Part shown: positions 46,227 through 56,500 of the stretch, in pieces
How the letters are laid out: every line of letters starts with the position of its first letter
Position numbering within the stretch: the first letter of the stretch is position 1
From: an uncultured Emticicia sp.
Lineage (GTDB): Bacteria > Bacteroidota > Bacteroidia > Cytophagales > Spirosomataceae
Length of the DNA: 64,000 bases
Reading direction: 5' to 3'
Assembly: GCF_937903345.1 (NCBI RefSeq)
Contig: NZ_CALCZQ010000032.1
Location: forward strand, 62,001-126,000
Made by a program: the position numbers and the translations under genes
The notes under the pieces: generated by a model
Seen by the model: the letters and a program-made list of their open reading frames with translations, nothing else
What the model was told of the DNA's origin: nothing
Database searches by the model: none

Positions 46227-46360
46227 AAATATTAAAACGTGACCCACTTCTTGAGAATATTCATAAAGGACTTCTCAAAGCTTACGCTCACATTCCTGCC
46301 GAATTAGAGCAAGAAAAAAAGCGAAAAGAAGCATTAAAAAATAAAGGCTCTTCTAAATAA
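46223..46360 (+). CDS. Small protein coupled to the zeta toxin remnant
   Basis: 45 residues, lysine-rich C-terminus (EQEKKRKEALKNKGSSK), with N-terminal KILKRDPLLENIHKGLLKAY. Its ATG at 46223 overlaps the TGA of the zeta frame (ATGA), a translational-coupling layout. I do not recognise the family; position suggests a partner or antitoxin of the toxin. The frame is intact although the toxin is dead. A terminator follows. Confidence 0.6.
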   Translation: MKILKRDPLLENIHKGLLKAYAHIPAELEQEKKRKEALKNKGSSK

Positions 46361-46364
46361 AAAA

Positions 46365-46397
46365 AAGGAAGTCTTCGCTTTAAACGAAGACTTCCTT
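46365..46397. terminator. Bidirectional intrinsic terminator
   Basis: A 13-bp perfect stem AAGGAAGTCTTCG/CGAAGACTTCCTT with 7-base loop lies between the small ORF and the convergent tsf gene. Confidence 0.9.
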
Positions 46398-46419
46398 AAA
46401 CTTTATCGTCAGTATATTT

Positions 46420-47250
46420 TTAGATTTGAACTCTTTTGAAAGCTGTGATTGTCAAGCCTTTCAAAGTTGATTCGAGTAATTGAGCGATTGTTAGATTATT
46501 ATCTTTTACGAAAACTTGGTTCAATAAAGTATTTTCTTTGTAGAATTTACCTAATTTGCCCATGGCGATTTTTTCCAACATGGCCTCTGCTTTACCTTCT
46601 TGGCGAGCAACTTCCATACCGATTTCGATTTCTTTCTGAACGATAGCTGGGTCAACATCGTCTTTGTCAAGACCAACTGGCTTCATCGCTGCAATTTGCA
46701 TCGCTACGTCTTTACCAACCTCAGTTACGTCAGTTCCTTGTGTATTATTAAAAGCTACTACTACACCTAATTTACCAGTCGAGTGATTGTAAGCTACTAC
46801 TTGCTCAGCTTCAACGTGTGTATATTCGGTAATAACGATTTTTTCTCCAATTTTACCTACTAAATCAAGGATGTTTTCCTCAACCGTGCGGCCATCAGCC
46901 ATTGTTAAAGCCAACAAGGTTTCTTTATCTTTCGCATGATGTTTCACACCTATTTGTAAAACGGCCTCTGCTAAAGTACGGAATACTTCAACTTTTGAAA
47001 CTGGCTCGGTTTCGCAAGCCAAAGCTAATACTTTTGCACTTTTACCGCTATCACTTACGTCAATTAATACCAATCCTTCGTTAGTCTCGTTATCGGCACG
47101 TTTAGCCGCTACTTTCTGACCTGATTTACGAAGTACTTCAACTGCTTTGTCGAAATCGCCTTCGGCTTCTGTTAAAGCTTTTTTACAGTCCATCATACCA
47201 GCTCCTGTCATCTGACGGAGTTTGTTTACATCTGCTGCTGTGATATTCAT
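46420..47250 (-). CDS. tsf: Elongation factor Ts
   Basis: A guanine-nucleotide exchange factor for EF-Tu, 276 residues. The N-terminal UBA-like part reads AADVNKLRQMTGAGMMDCKK, then ALTEAEGDFDKAVEVLRKSG. The core contains the EF-Tu-contacting segment (AAKRADNETNEGLV in Bacteroidota form). It is last in the cluster rplM-rpsI-rpsB-tsf on the minus strand, 262 bases after rpsB. The start is ATG at 47250. Confidence 0.96.
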   Translation of the reverse strand: MNITAADVNKLRQMTGAGMMDCKKALTEAEGDFDKAVEVLRKSGQKVAAKRADNETNEGLVLIDVSDSGKSAKVLALACETEPVSKVEVFRTLAEAVLQIGVKHHAKDKETLLALTMADGRTVEENILDLVGKIGEKIVITEYTHVEAEQVVAYNHSTGKLGVVVAFNNTQGTDVTEVGKDVAMQIAAMKPVGLDKDDVDPAIVQKEIEIGMEVARQEGKAEAMLEKIAMGKLGKFYKENTLLNQVFVKDNNLTIAQLLESTLKGLTITAFKRVQI

Positions 47251-47340
47251 TTTATATTTTTATTAAGTTTGTATTAACAGTTTTTATTCTGAAACAGAAC
47301 AGCCCAAAACTTTCGCTTCGGGCTATTCTATCTAAACTAT

Positions 47341-47373
47341 GCAGTCGATAGTCAATAGTCGACAGTCCGCAGT
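47341..47373. repeat. Degenerate heptamer array in the rpsB-tsf spacer
   Basis: Units CAGTCGA, TAGTCAA, TAGTCGA, CAGTCCG and CAGT from 47342. A second short stretch at about 47482-47502 has TCAACTA, TTGACTG, TGGACTA. The period is an exact 7 bases. Confidence 0.65.
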
Positions 47374-47512
47374 AATCTAATTTTCTAAACTTTTCTAAAA
47401 AAAACTTTAAAAAAGCCTAAATGTTAATTCAACATTCTTGGATAGCGAATCAACTTCTGTGGAGCGGTACGCTGTCCGTTATCAACTATTGACTGTGGAC
47501 TACCTTTTAATA

Positions 47513-48352
47513 TTAAGCTTCCGTTTCGCCTTCAACTGCGGCAGCAGCTTCTTCTACCGCTTCTGCTGCTGGAGCAGCCGCAGGTGAGATGATTGCTCTT
47601 GCTTCGTCAACGGCACGTTTTGCATCTTCTTCGTCTTGTAATGCAGCATTGTCTTTATCAACTTTACGCTCCATGATACCTTCTTCGATTGCCTTACCGA
47701 TAGCCAAAGTAATCAAGGCTACTGATTTGTAAGCATCATCGTTTCCTGGAATTGGATACTCAACTGCCTCAGGGTTTGAGTTAGTATCACAAATTGCGAT
47801 TACTGGAATACCCAAGCGGTGAGCTTCTGATACTGCAAGGTGTTCACGCTTTACGTCAACAACAAACAAAGCAGCAGGAAGTCTTGATAAGTCAGCAACA
47901 CCACCCAACAATCTGTCAAGTTTGATACGCTCACGATCTAACATTAAACGCTCACGCTTTGCAATATTCTTTGCAGTAGCTTCGTCTTTTAACATACGCT
48001 CTACGTTTTGCAATTTCTTCAAAGATTTTTTGATTGTTGCAAAGTTTGTAAGCATACCACCTAACCAACGTTCAGTTACATAAGGCATTTTCAAGCGACG
48101 TGCTTCTTCAGAAACGATTTCTTGAGCTTGTTTCTTGGTAGCTACGAACATGATTTTACGTCCAGAACGAACGATACCTTTTACAACTTCTTGAGCATCT
48201 TCAAGACAAGCGAGTGTTTTGTTAAGGTCGATGATGTGGATGCCGTTTTTCTCCATGAAGATATACGGTGCCATTTTTGGATCCCATTTACGGGTAAGGT
48301 GACCGAAGTGTACACCTGCATCCAATAATTCTTTGTACTCTAATTGTGCCAT
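47513..48352 (-). CDS. rpsB: Ribosomal protein uS2
   Basis: A 30S subunit protein, 279 residues, of which the first 225 are the conserved S2 fold (LLDAGVHFGHLTRKWDPKMA, FVATKKQAQEIV, RWLGGMLTNFATIKKS, IPGNDDAYKSVALI). The last 50 residues are an Ala/Glu-rich extension common in Bacteroidota S2. It binds S1 and joins late in 30S assembly. The start is ATG at 48352; it is third in its cluster. Confidence 0.97.
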   Translation of the reverse strand: MAQLEYKELLDAGVHFGHLTRKWDPKMAPYIFMEKNGIHIIDLNKTLACLEDAQEVVKGIVRSGRKIMFVATKKQAQEIVSEEARRLKMPYVTERWLGGMLTNFATIKKSLKKLQNVERMLKDEATAKNIAKRERLMLDRERIKLDRLLGGVADLSRLPAALFVVDVKREHLAVSEAHRLGIPVIAICDTNSNPEAVEYPIPGNDDAYKSVALITLAIGKAIEEGIMERKVDKDNAALQDEEDAKRAVDEARAIISPAAAPAAEAVEEAAAAVEGETEA

Positions 48353-48445
48353 TTGACTAGTTAGATAAGATGTAAATAATAAATTAAACTACGCAGCACA
48401 GCACACCGGACACGATTAAGTGCTGTCTGGACTTTTATTAATAGG

Positions 48446-48513
48446 CAATCTTCAGTTTGCAATAAGCAGTAAACAATAATTTGTAAACTGCATACTGAGA
48501 ACTGAAGACTGAA
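48446..48513. repeat. Degenerate heptamer array in the rpsI-rpsB spacer
   Basis: About nine units from 48453: CAGTTTG, CAATAAG, CAGTAAA, CAATAAT, TTGTAAA, CTGCATA, CTGAGAA, CTGAAGA, CTGAAAA. This is the longest array in the window. Confidence 0.7.
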
Positions 48514-48517
48514 AATA

Positions 48518-48904
48518 TTAACGTTTAGAGAATTGGAATTTCTTACGTGCTTTCTTACGACCTGGTTTTTTACGTTCAACCATACGTGCATCACGCGTCA
48601 AGAAACCTTCTTTTTTCAACGCTGGACGGTTTTCTGCGTTTGCTTCACACAAAGCACGAGAAACTGCCATACGAACAGCCTCAGCCTGTCCAGCAATTCC
48701 ACCACCGTTTACGTTTACTTTTAAATCATACTGACCAGCCGTGCTTGTTGTGGCAAATGGTTGGTTCAAGATAATTTGGAGAATCTCTGAAGGAAAGTAT
48801 TCCTTCAAACCTTTTCCATTGATAGAAACTTCACCATTTCCCGCTTTCATGTAGATACGGGCTACGGCTGTTTTTCTTCTACCTACTGCGTTGATAACTT
48901 GCAT
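48518..48904 (-). CDS. rpsI: Ribosomal protein uS9
   Basis: A 30S protein of 128 residues, typical length. Visible are AVGRRKTAVARIYMKAGNG at the N-terminus, the core GGGIAGQAEAVRMAVSRAL, and the C-terminal DARMVERKKPGRKKARKKFQ, then FSKR, whose terminal Lys-Arg reaches P-site tRNA. The start is ATG at 48904. It follows rplM after 148 bases. Confidence 0.97.
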   Translation of the reverse strand: MQVINAVGRRKTAVARIYMKAGNGEVSINGKGLKEYFPSEILQIILNQPFATTSTAGQYDLKVNVNGGGIAGQAEAVRMAVSRALCEANAENRPALKKEGFLTRDARMVERKKPGRKKARKKFQFSKR

Positions 48905-48972
48905 TTGTATATAGAAATTTGAAAATATTCTGAATAAATAAAGAAATGATTTCAGTTACTATTATTAGTTAG

Positions 48973-49050
48973 AAAGTATCAAAGTCACAAAGCTTCAAAG
49001 TAAATTTGAAATATGTTGATTGATAACTGATAACTGTAAATTGATAACTG
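48973..49050. repeat. Short-period arrays in the rplM-rpsI spacer
   Basis: Two adjoining arrays. An 8-base one has AAAGTATC, AAAGTCAC, AAAGCTTC, AAAG. A 7-base one has TGATAAC, TGATAAC, TGTAAAT, TGATAAC, TG at about 49021-49050. Confidence 0.7.
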
Positions 49051-49052
49051 TA

Positions 49053-49496
49053 TTATAACTCAATCGTTTTTGGCGTTTGGGCTGCGTGTGGGTGTTCTGC
49101 TCCAACGTAAACATACAAGTTTGTATATAAACGACGACCTAAAATGCCCTTTGGTAACATACCTTTAACAGCCATTTCTACCACACGACGACCATCTTTT
49201 GCCATTAACTCACGTGGAGTTGCAAAACGTTGCCCACCTGGATGACCTGTATGACGGATATAAACTTTATCAGTCATTTTCTTACCTGTCAAACGTATTT
49301 TTTCTGCATTGATAACAATTACGTTATCACCACAGTCAACGTGAGGAGTAAAGTTAGTTTTGTTTTTGCCACGAATGATATTAGCAATCTGGCTACACAA
49401 GCGGCCCAATACTTTGTCGGTAGCATCAATAACTACCCATTCTTTATTAACGGTTTCGCTATTTGCAGAAATCGTTTTGTAACTTAAATGCTTCAC
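49053..49496 (-). CDS. rplM: Ribosomal protein uL13
   Basis: A 50S protein, early assembly. I start it at GTG 49496 (147 residues, KHLSYKTISANSETVNKEW), because the upstream 20 codons of the open frame lack homology and family members are about 142-150 long. Visible are VVIDATDKVLGRLCSQIA, NVIVINAEKIRLTGKK and AVKGMLPKGILGRRL. It is first gene of the cluster rplM-rpsI-rpsB-tsf; a structured leader lies upstream. Confidence 0.94.
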   Translation of the reverse strand: MKHLSYKTISANSETVNKEWVVIDATDKVLGRLCSQIANIIRGKNKTNFTPHVDCGDNVIVINAEKIRLTGKKMTDKVYIRHTGHPGGQRFATPRELMAKDGRRVVEMAVKGMLPKGILGRRLYTNLYVYVGAEHPHAAQTPKTIEL

Positions 49497-49887
49497 TGTT
49501 TTGTATATTTTAAATGTTCGATACGCTCGACTTCTCAAGCGGTTTGAAAAAAGCATTTGTCATCTATTTTTAGTTTTCGCTCCCAACTGCTACGACTCTT
49601 TTTCGATGACTTTCTCCACAAAGTTATAGGGTGTTGAAACAACACTTGATTCGCTTCGGAAATAGCGTTTCTCCCTAACTTAAACTATCCCTCGAACAAA
49701 CGGGCTACGCTACGAGGGTGGTATTTTGGGGCTGCAAAATTAAAAATATCTTTTGATAAAAACAATAACTTACGAATTATTTTATTCGTAATTAGTAGAT
49801 ATCGAGATAAGAACGTAAATTTGTAATAGTATTATGCGTCTTCACACCTACAATTACAAACTATTTGCATTCGACCCAATAAAAATC
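49497..49887. other. Upstream leader of rplM and promoter region
   Basis: 390 bases between divergent genes. Three small hairpins lie within 90 bases: GTGTTG-AAA-CAACAC (49631-49645), CGCT...AGCG (49652-49667) and CCCTCG...CGAGGG (49689-49718). They sit on the minus strand ahead of rplM. A structured autoregulatory leader is possible but unproven. Confidence 0.45.
49816..49823 (+). promoter_or_regulatory. Candidate -7 promoter box
   Basis: TAAATTTG fits TAnnTTTG, 64 bases before the ATG of the T9SS cargo gene. Confidence 0.35.
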
Positions 49888-52359
49888 ATGAAGTATTCTT
49901 TAATCGTTTTGATGTCAGTTTTTGTGCTTCATTCGAGCTTTGCACAGTGGAAATCGAATGAAACAACACCTTCCGTAGTGAGTGCAGCCCGTGACTTTCA
50001 ATATGCTGTTCTTTATTCGATTGATGAGGAAGGAAATAGCTTTTATGTGTGGGCTGATTATCGAGATAATCTCATAGACTTATACGCCCAAAAGTTAGAT
50101 GCGAAAGGCATACCGCAGTGGACAAAAGATGGTTTACGTATAGGACGAATCTTAGATAAAAGTACTTTTATTTATACACCAAAATTGATTAAACCAGATA
50201 ATAAAGGCGGAGCTTATATTTTGTGGCATAGATGCATTGATGTAAATAAAACTGACCGCAGAAATTTATACGCTCAGTATGTTTCTTATGAGGGGAAAGC
50301 TCAATGGCCGGCCGATGGTGTGAAAGTAACTGAACAAGAATTGATTAGTGATGATGCCAATGATGGCGTTTTGGAATTGAATGACCTAAAAAATGATAAG
50401 TTGTTGATAACTTTCAATGTTTTCAATCGCTCAAGTAATAATAATTTAGTTTTTACCAAAAAGATAAATTATGCAGGAAAAGTATTGGAAAATGAAACTA
50501 AGTTATTGGAAGCGAAAGGCTTGGAAACAAAGGTTTTATACGATGATAAAAACAGCCGATTTGTGGCATTAATCAAAGACCCAAATACTGATTATTTGTT
50601 TCAAACATTCGATGTTACTAACAAATCTCTTATCCCGGCTACAGTAGCTTTACCTAATGCTTTTCTGGGGAAAACGCGTATAGATTTATTTAAAGTTGAT
50701 AACGATGGAAACGCAATAATAGGAAGAACACTTTCAAGCGATACTGATTCAAAAAAGATAGTTTTGGTACATAAAATAAATAAAGATGGCAAGAATCTTT
50801 GGGGAATTAGTGGCGTAAATTTGGGCTCAAACTCAACTTTTGATGTGCAGATAGTGCCAACTAGCGATGGTGGTGGAATTGCGACTTGGATTGATACTGG
50901 CGATAAGTCAAGACCTTTTCAGATGGCAAAAATCAATGCAGCTGGAAATATTATTTGGAAAAAAGATATCTTTACGCCCCGTTCGGATAAAGCATATTTT
51001 CTACCAAATAAACTCATTTCGGATGGAAAAGATGGTGTTTATACTTTGTGGTTATTTCCAAAAAATATTGGTTATGATCTAACTATCCAGCATTTCGACT
51101 CAAGTGGAAATCCGAAATTTGGCGAAGATGGTGTTGCGATTAAAGATTACACTTTTTACAGCGATTATCGTTTGATGCTTCATCCAAAGACAAATGGTGT
51201 GATTGTGCTTTATGGCTCCAATAAAGAGTTGGAAGATGGTCGAGGTGCTTCGGTAGATTTATTTACAAATTATTTTACTGATACAGGCAAAATCGGATTG
51301 GAAGTGCCGCCGAGTATTATAGTTTCTTCGCCAAGTTTAAATAGCTTCTGTGCAGGACAAAGTTTTTCAATTTCGTTTATAACTATTGATGGAAGTTTTA
51401 ATCTTGATAATAATTTCAGAATTTTACTTTCTGACAAATCCGGTAATTTCGATAAGGCTATTGAGATTGGTAGAGATTCGCGACGAACTGTGAATGTAAA
51501 AACAACGCAAGAATTAGAAAAGGGAACATATAAAATAAAGGTAGTTTCGACCTCGCCCATAATTGAAAGTTCGAATACCGTGGAAATAATATTGGGTGAT
51601 ACAGGTAGTCCAACAGTCACATCTGATAAGTTATCAATTTGTGCAGGAGGAAATGAAAAAGTTACGCTGACTTCGAGTAGTTGTAAAGATGGTCTATTAA
51701 AATGGTCGAATGGCTCGACTACTACTACAACGGCAGTGTTTCCAGTAAATTCCACCACCTTTACCGCAACCTGTACGATTGCGGGTTGTAAAGAAAGTGC
51801 TGTTTCAAATGCAATCCTGATTCAACCAGTTAAATTGTCGGTTACGGCCAGTAATTCCGGTCCATATTTTGTAGGTGAATTATTGAGATTAAGCAGTGCA
51901 TCAGGTACAGGAACTGCTCCGCTAAAATACGCATGGAGTGGGCCAAATAATTTTTTATCTGTGGTTCAAAATCCTAGTATTCTGAACATATCCATGAGTG
52001 CTGCTGGTACCTATAGTGTGAGAGTAACTGATGCTAATAATTGTCAGGGAGATGCTCAAACAGAAGTGAAAATTAGTCCAATTTTGGCAAATGATCAACC
52101 TAAAGATGCTGAGCTAAGAATTTATCCAAACCCTGTTAGTGAGCAGTTATACGTCAGTTTTGATGCCGAGCCTAATGAACACATCTGTATGACCATTTTA
52201 GATAGTAGAGGTAAAGTTATCGAACAACGAAGACTAAAAGCAGTAGGTGGGATTCAAAAAGAGAATTTTGATTTAAGATATATTACAAGTGGACAATATT
52301 TGATCAAAATAAACACTTCACAACAAGAAGTAGTTAAGAAGATAGTAATTAATAAGTAA
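49888..52359 (+). CDS. T9SS cargo protein with type A sorting domain
   Basis: 823 residues from the ATG at 49888; the frame extends 18 codons upstream without signal-peptide character. A Sec signal peptide ends near SSFAQ. The body of about 450 residues has beta-propeller-like repeats (DGKDGVYTLW, DDNAIIGR-like), then Ig/PKD-like domains. The C-terminal 80 residues are a type A sorting domain: ELRIYPNPVSEQLYVSF, MTILDSRGKVI, DLRYITSGQYLIKI, ending VVKKIVINK. It is exported to the surface by the type IX secretion system. Its substrate is unknown. Confidence 0.9.
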   Translation: MKYSLIVLMSVFVLHSSFAQWKSNETTPSVVSAARDFQYAVLYSIDEEGNSFYVWADYRDNLIDLYAQKLDAKGIPQWTKDGLRIGRILDKSTFIYTPKLIKPDNKGGAYILWHRCIDVNKTDRRNLYAQYVSYEGKAQWPADGVKVTEQELISDDANDGVLELNDLKNDKLLITFNVFNRSSNNNLVFTKKINYAGKVLENETKLLEAKGLETKVLYDDKNSRFVALIKDPNTDYLFQTFDVTNKSLIPATVALPNAFLGKTRIDLFKVDNDGNAIIGRTLSSDTDSKKIVLVHKINKDGKNLWGISGVNLGSNSTFDVQIVPTSDGGGIATWIDTGDKSRPFQMAKINAAGNIIWKKDIFTPRSDKAYFLPNKLISDGKDGVYTLWLFPKNIGYDLTIQHFDSSGNPKFGEDGVAIKDYTFYSDYRLMLHPKTNGVIVLYGSNKELEDGRGASVDLFTNYFTDTGKIGLEVPPSIIVSSPSLNSFCAGQSFSISFITIDGSFNLDNNFRILLSDKSGNFDKAIEIGRDSRRTVNVKTTQELEKGTYKIKVVSTSPIIESSNTVEIILGDTGSPTVTSDKLSICAGGNEKVTLTSSSCKDGLLKWSNGSTTTTTAVFPVNSTTFTATCTIAGCKESAVSNAILIQPVKLSVTASNSGPYFVGELLRLSSASGTGTAPLKYAWSGPNNFLSVVQNPSILNISMSAAGTYSVRVTDANNCQGDAQTEVKISPILANDQPKDAELRIYPNPVSEQLYVSFDAEPNEHICMTILDSRGKVIEQRRLKAVGGIQKENFDLRYITSGQYLIKINTSQQEVVKKIVINK

Positions 52360-52389
52360 TAGGCCGAAGGTCTAGATAAACCAATAAAA

Positions 52390-53451
52390 ATGTCGTTAAA
52401 CACATATTTCCTCCAAGTAAAAGAAGTCGTACAAGAAACGGCTGAAAGCGTAACCATTTATTTTTGGCATCCATTAAGCGAGCAAATCAAATATAAAGCT
52501 GGTCAGTTTATTACGATTATTGTGCCAGCGGGAGAAGGTGGCAAGAAAGTACGTCGCAGTTATTCGATGTCTACTTCTCCACACAGTGATACTGCCATTG
52601 GCGTGACTGTCAAGCGAGTGCAAGGTGGCTTAGTATCAAACTATCTCAACGATAATGTAAAAATTGGTGATTTTTTGGAAGTCCTCGAGCCATTGGGCAA
52701 TTTCTTCCTAGAACCAGATGCTGATACAACCCGCCACATTGTGCTTTTTGCCGCAGGAAGCGGTATCACGCCGATGATGTCAATCGCAAAATCGGTATTG
52801 AAAATGGAGTCAGATTCTCGTGTAACACTCATTTATGGAAATCGTCAAGAAGATTCGATTATTTTTAAAGAAAAACTTGAATCACTCCAAGAGCAATACA
52901 GCAAACGCTTAGGAGTACACCATCTATTGAGTAGTCCTTCGGATTTGTGGGTTGGGCATAAGGGTAGAATCAGCCAAGGTATAGCTATTCGCTTGATGAA
53001 AGAAGCCGAAACTGATTTTGCCAAAGACAATTTTTATCTCTGTGGGCCAGTAGGTATGATGGAAGATGTAATAGCAGCTTTAGCAATTTATAATGTATCG
53101 AAAGAGCGAATTCATAAAGAAAATTTCCACACAGTGATGGTCGAAGGCGAAATCGAAGAAACAGATGATTCGCTACAAACCCAGACTGTGAAAATAAAAT
53201 ACAACGGCAATGACTATGAGTTTGAAGTGAAACCTCACCAAACTATCTTAGAGGCTGCTCTTGACTTAGATATTGATTTGCCATATTCCTGCCAAGCGGG
53301 CATGTGTACAGCTTGTATGGGTACTTGCATCGAAGGCAAAGTGAAAATGGATGAAGAAGATGGTTTAACTGAAAAAGAACTTAAGCGAGGCGTTATGCTG
53401 ACTTGTGTTGCCCACCCAATTACGAAAGGCGTGGTGATTGAGATTGATTAA
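52390..53451 (+). CDS. Flavin/2Fe-2S oxidoreductase (PaaE/FNR-like)
   Basis: A 353-residue NADPH-dependent electron-transfer protein. Domain order is FAD-binding (RRSYSMSTSP, about 58-67), NAD(P)-binding (FAAGSGITPMMSIAKSV; FYLCGPVGMMEDV) and a C-terminal plant-type 2Fe-2S domain with the cysteine cluster SCQAGMCTACMGTC plus a distal Cys in MLTCVAHP. It resembles the reductase of phenylacetyl-CoA epoxidase and related ferredoxin-type reductases, but no paa genes adjoin. The start is ATG at 52390, 30 bases after the T9SS gene; the two may share a transcript. Confidence 0.9.
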   Translation: MSLNTYFLQVKEVVQETAESVTIYFWHPLSEQIKYKAGQFITIIVPAGEGGKKVRRSYSMSTSPHSDTAIGVTVKRVQGGLVSNYLNDNVKIGDFLEVLEPLGNFFLEPDADTTRHIVLFAAGSGITPMMSIAKSVLKMESDSRVTLIYGNRQEDSIIFKEKLESLQEQYSKRLGVHHLLSSPSDLWVGHKGRISQGIAIRLMKEAETDFAKDNFYLCGPVGMMEDVIAALAIYNVSKERIHKENFHTVMVEGEIEETDDSLQTQTVKIKYNGNDYEFEVKPHQTILEAALDLDIDLPYSCQAGMCTACMGTCIEGKVKMDEEDGLTEKELKRGVMLTCVAHPITKGVVIEID

Positions 53452-53510
53452 GAAAGAGATCATAAATACTTTCTTATTTAGCCATAGATTTTTTACTTTT
53501 GTAATAATCT

Positions 53511-56500
53511 GTGGCTTTTTTGCTCATTATATTCCCAAAACTCAAAATTACCTACGTGCTTTTTAAAAACAGAAAAATACTTTTCTTGGCTATAATTTGT
53601 AGCTTTTTTGGTTTACTCACTTCGTTTATTTTGCCCCAAAAAACTCCACCAAGTTATCTCGCTCGTCAAGAACGCTGGGCGGATAGTTTACTCTCAACCA
53701 TGACTTTGGAAGAGAAAATTGGGCAGTTGTTTATGATTGCAACTTTCTCGAATCGTACCGAAACTTACTACCAACAGGTTGAAAATAATATCGCAAATTA
53801 TCATCTTGGTGGACTGATTTTCTTTCAAGGTGGTCCATATCGGCAGGCACGTCTCACCAACCGTTATCAACAACTTTCACGTATTCCACTGATGATTGGA
53901 ATGGATGCCGAATGGGGGCTGGGTATGCGTTTGGATAGTTGTATTGAATTTCCGAAACAGATTACCCTAGGTGCAATTCAAGACAATAGTTATGTTGAGA
54001 AATTTGGCCAAGAAGTAGGCCGACAATGCAAACGCTTGGGCATTCATATCAATTTTGCACCATCGATTGATGTCAATACTAATCCTAAAAATCCGATTAT
54101 TAATTATCGTTCGTTTGGTGAATCACAATACAATGTTGCCGAAAAAGGGGCAATGTATATCAAGGGAATGAAAAAGCACAATGTCATGGGAAGTGCTAAG
54201 CATTTTCCAGGCCATGGTGATACCGATCAAGATTCTCACCGAACCTTGCCGTGGGTAAGCCACTCGATTGATAGATTAAATGAGGTTGAACTTTATCCTT
54301 TTCGCCGACTCATCTTCGATAGCGTAGCAAGTGTCATGACCGCTCATTTGTTTGTTCCAGCTCTTGAGCCTCGCACGAATACTCCAACTTCAATTTCTCG
54401 CAAAATTGTTACAGAAATTATCAAAGAAAAAATGGGTTTTGAAGGCTTAACCGTGACCGATGCTCTCAACATGAGAGGAATTACTGCAGGTTTACAAGCA
54501 GGCGAACCTGAATTGTTGGCTTTTTTGGCTGGAAATGACATTTTGCTGCAAACGGGTAATCTTCCTGCAGCATTTAATCGATTAAAAACAGCCGTAGAAA
54601 GTGGACAAATTCTGATAGCCGAATTGGATGCTCGTGTAAAGAAAATTTTGAAAGCTAAATTTTGGTCGGGCTTGAATAATTACAAACCGATTGAAATAGC
54701 TGGTTTGGGCAGTGATTTAAACCTTAAAAAAGCCAATGATTTAAAAGCTGAGTTATTCGAGCAAGCAGTTACAATTATCAAAAATCAAGATAATTTATTG
54801 CCGTTCGTAAATCTTGATACTACAAGTTTTGCATCCGTGGCAATCAGTGCCGAATCAGGTAACGAATTTCAGAAAATGCTCAGTCAATATGCCAATTTTA
54901 GGCATTTTACTATACCTTTTAAACCTTCAGCTGATAAAGATATAACTTGGGTGCTTGAAGAAGCTTCTAAATATAAAGTGGTGGTGGTAAGTGTGCATGA
55001 TATGAACAGCCGAGGCGATAGAAACTACGGGGTTTCGCCAGCTACGATTTCATTCATAAATCAACTTCGCCAAAAAACTAAAGTTGTTGTAGTTGGGTTT
55101 GGAAATCCCTACGGCATGAAATTGTATAATAGCGTACCAACATTAGTTTGCGGTTTTGAAGATGAAATTGCTTCTCAGCGGGTTGTTCCTCAGATTTTAT
55201 TTGGGGCCTTACCAGCCAAAGGGAAATTACCTGTTACGGTCGCTAATGAGCAAAAAGTAGGCATTGGCGTTCAAACCGAACGCATCGGACGCGTATCTTT
55301 TGGCACGCCAGAGAGTGTAGGTATGAGTGAAAAAAAACTCAATGAAATCGATAAGATAGTCCAGCAAGGCATCAGCAATCGGGCTTTTCCTGGTTGTCAA
55401 GTTTTAGTGGCTCGCAATGGAAAAGTTGTTTATAAGCGAAATTTTGGGTCACTTCGTTACGATGTAAATGAACCGGTGAACGACCAGACCCTTTACGACA
55501 TCGCATCGATGACCAAAGTGTCGGCAACTTTACAGGCGGTAATGCTTCTAAACGAAAGAGGAGAAATTGATTTAAATGATAAAGCCTCAACTTATCTGCC
55601 AGAAATGCGTGGAACTAATAAAGAAAATATGCTTGTATCGGATATTCTTATGCATCAGGCTGGTTTGGTAGCTTTCATGCCTTTTTGGGAAAAAACTAAA
55701 TCAGGAACCACATTTAAAAGTGAATATTATCGTTTCGCAAAAGATAGCACAAATTTACAGGTAGCTGATAATCTGTATATAATGCCCGCCATTCGAGATT
55801 CGATTTGGCGATGGGTGCAACAATCTAAAATTATCAACATTTATGATAAAGAGGGTGGATATCGGTTTACTTACAGTGATTTAGGCTTGATTATTCTTCA
55901 AAAAATAGTTGAAAGAATCACGAATCAACCACTCAATGAATTTGTAGAGCAGAATATTTATGAACCATTGGGAATGGTATCAACACTCTATAATCCGACT
56001 ATAAAATTTGCCAAAAACAACATTGCTCCAACCGAAAACGACGCTATTTTTCGAGCCTCACTTATTCATGGAACCGTACATGACCCAAACGCAGCTTTGC
56101 TCGGAGGGGTGGCTGGTCATGCAGGGCTTTTTAGTAATGTGAATGATTTGGTGAAATTATATCAGATGAATTTACAGAAAGGTTATTATGGCGGTCGACA
56201 GATTTTCTTTCCGACAACTGTTCCGCATTTTGCTAAAAATTATTCGCGACGTAGCCACCGAGGACTCGGTTGGGACAAACCCGAAACAGGAGAAGATAAA
56301 CCTGTAATTGCTATAAATGCCTCGCCCAAAACATTTGGTCATACCGGTTTTACAGGAACCGCCGTATGGGTTGACCCTGAGCGAGATTTAATTTTTATTT
56401 TTCTGTCTAACCGAGTCTATCAAAGTTCGGCCAATAATAAAATCAATACTTTGAAGATTCGTAAACGTATCCATGAGGTTGTCAATGCTGCCTTCGACTA

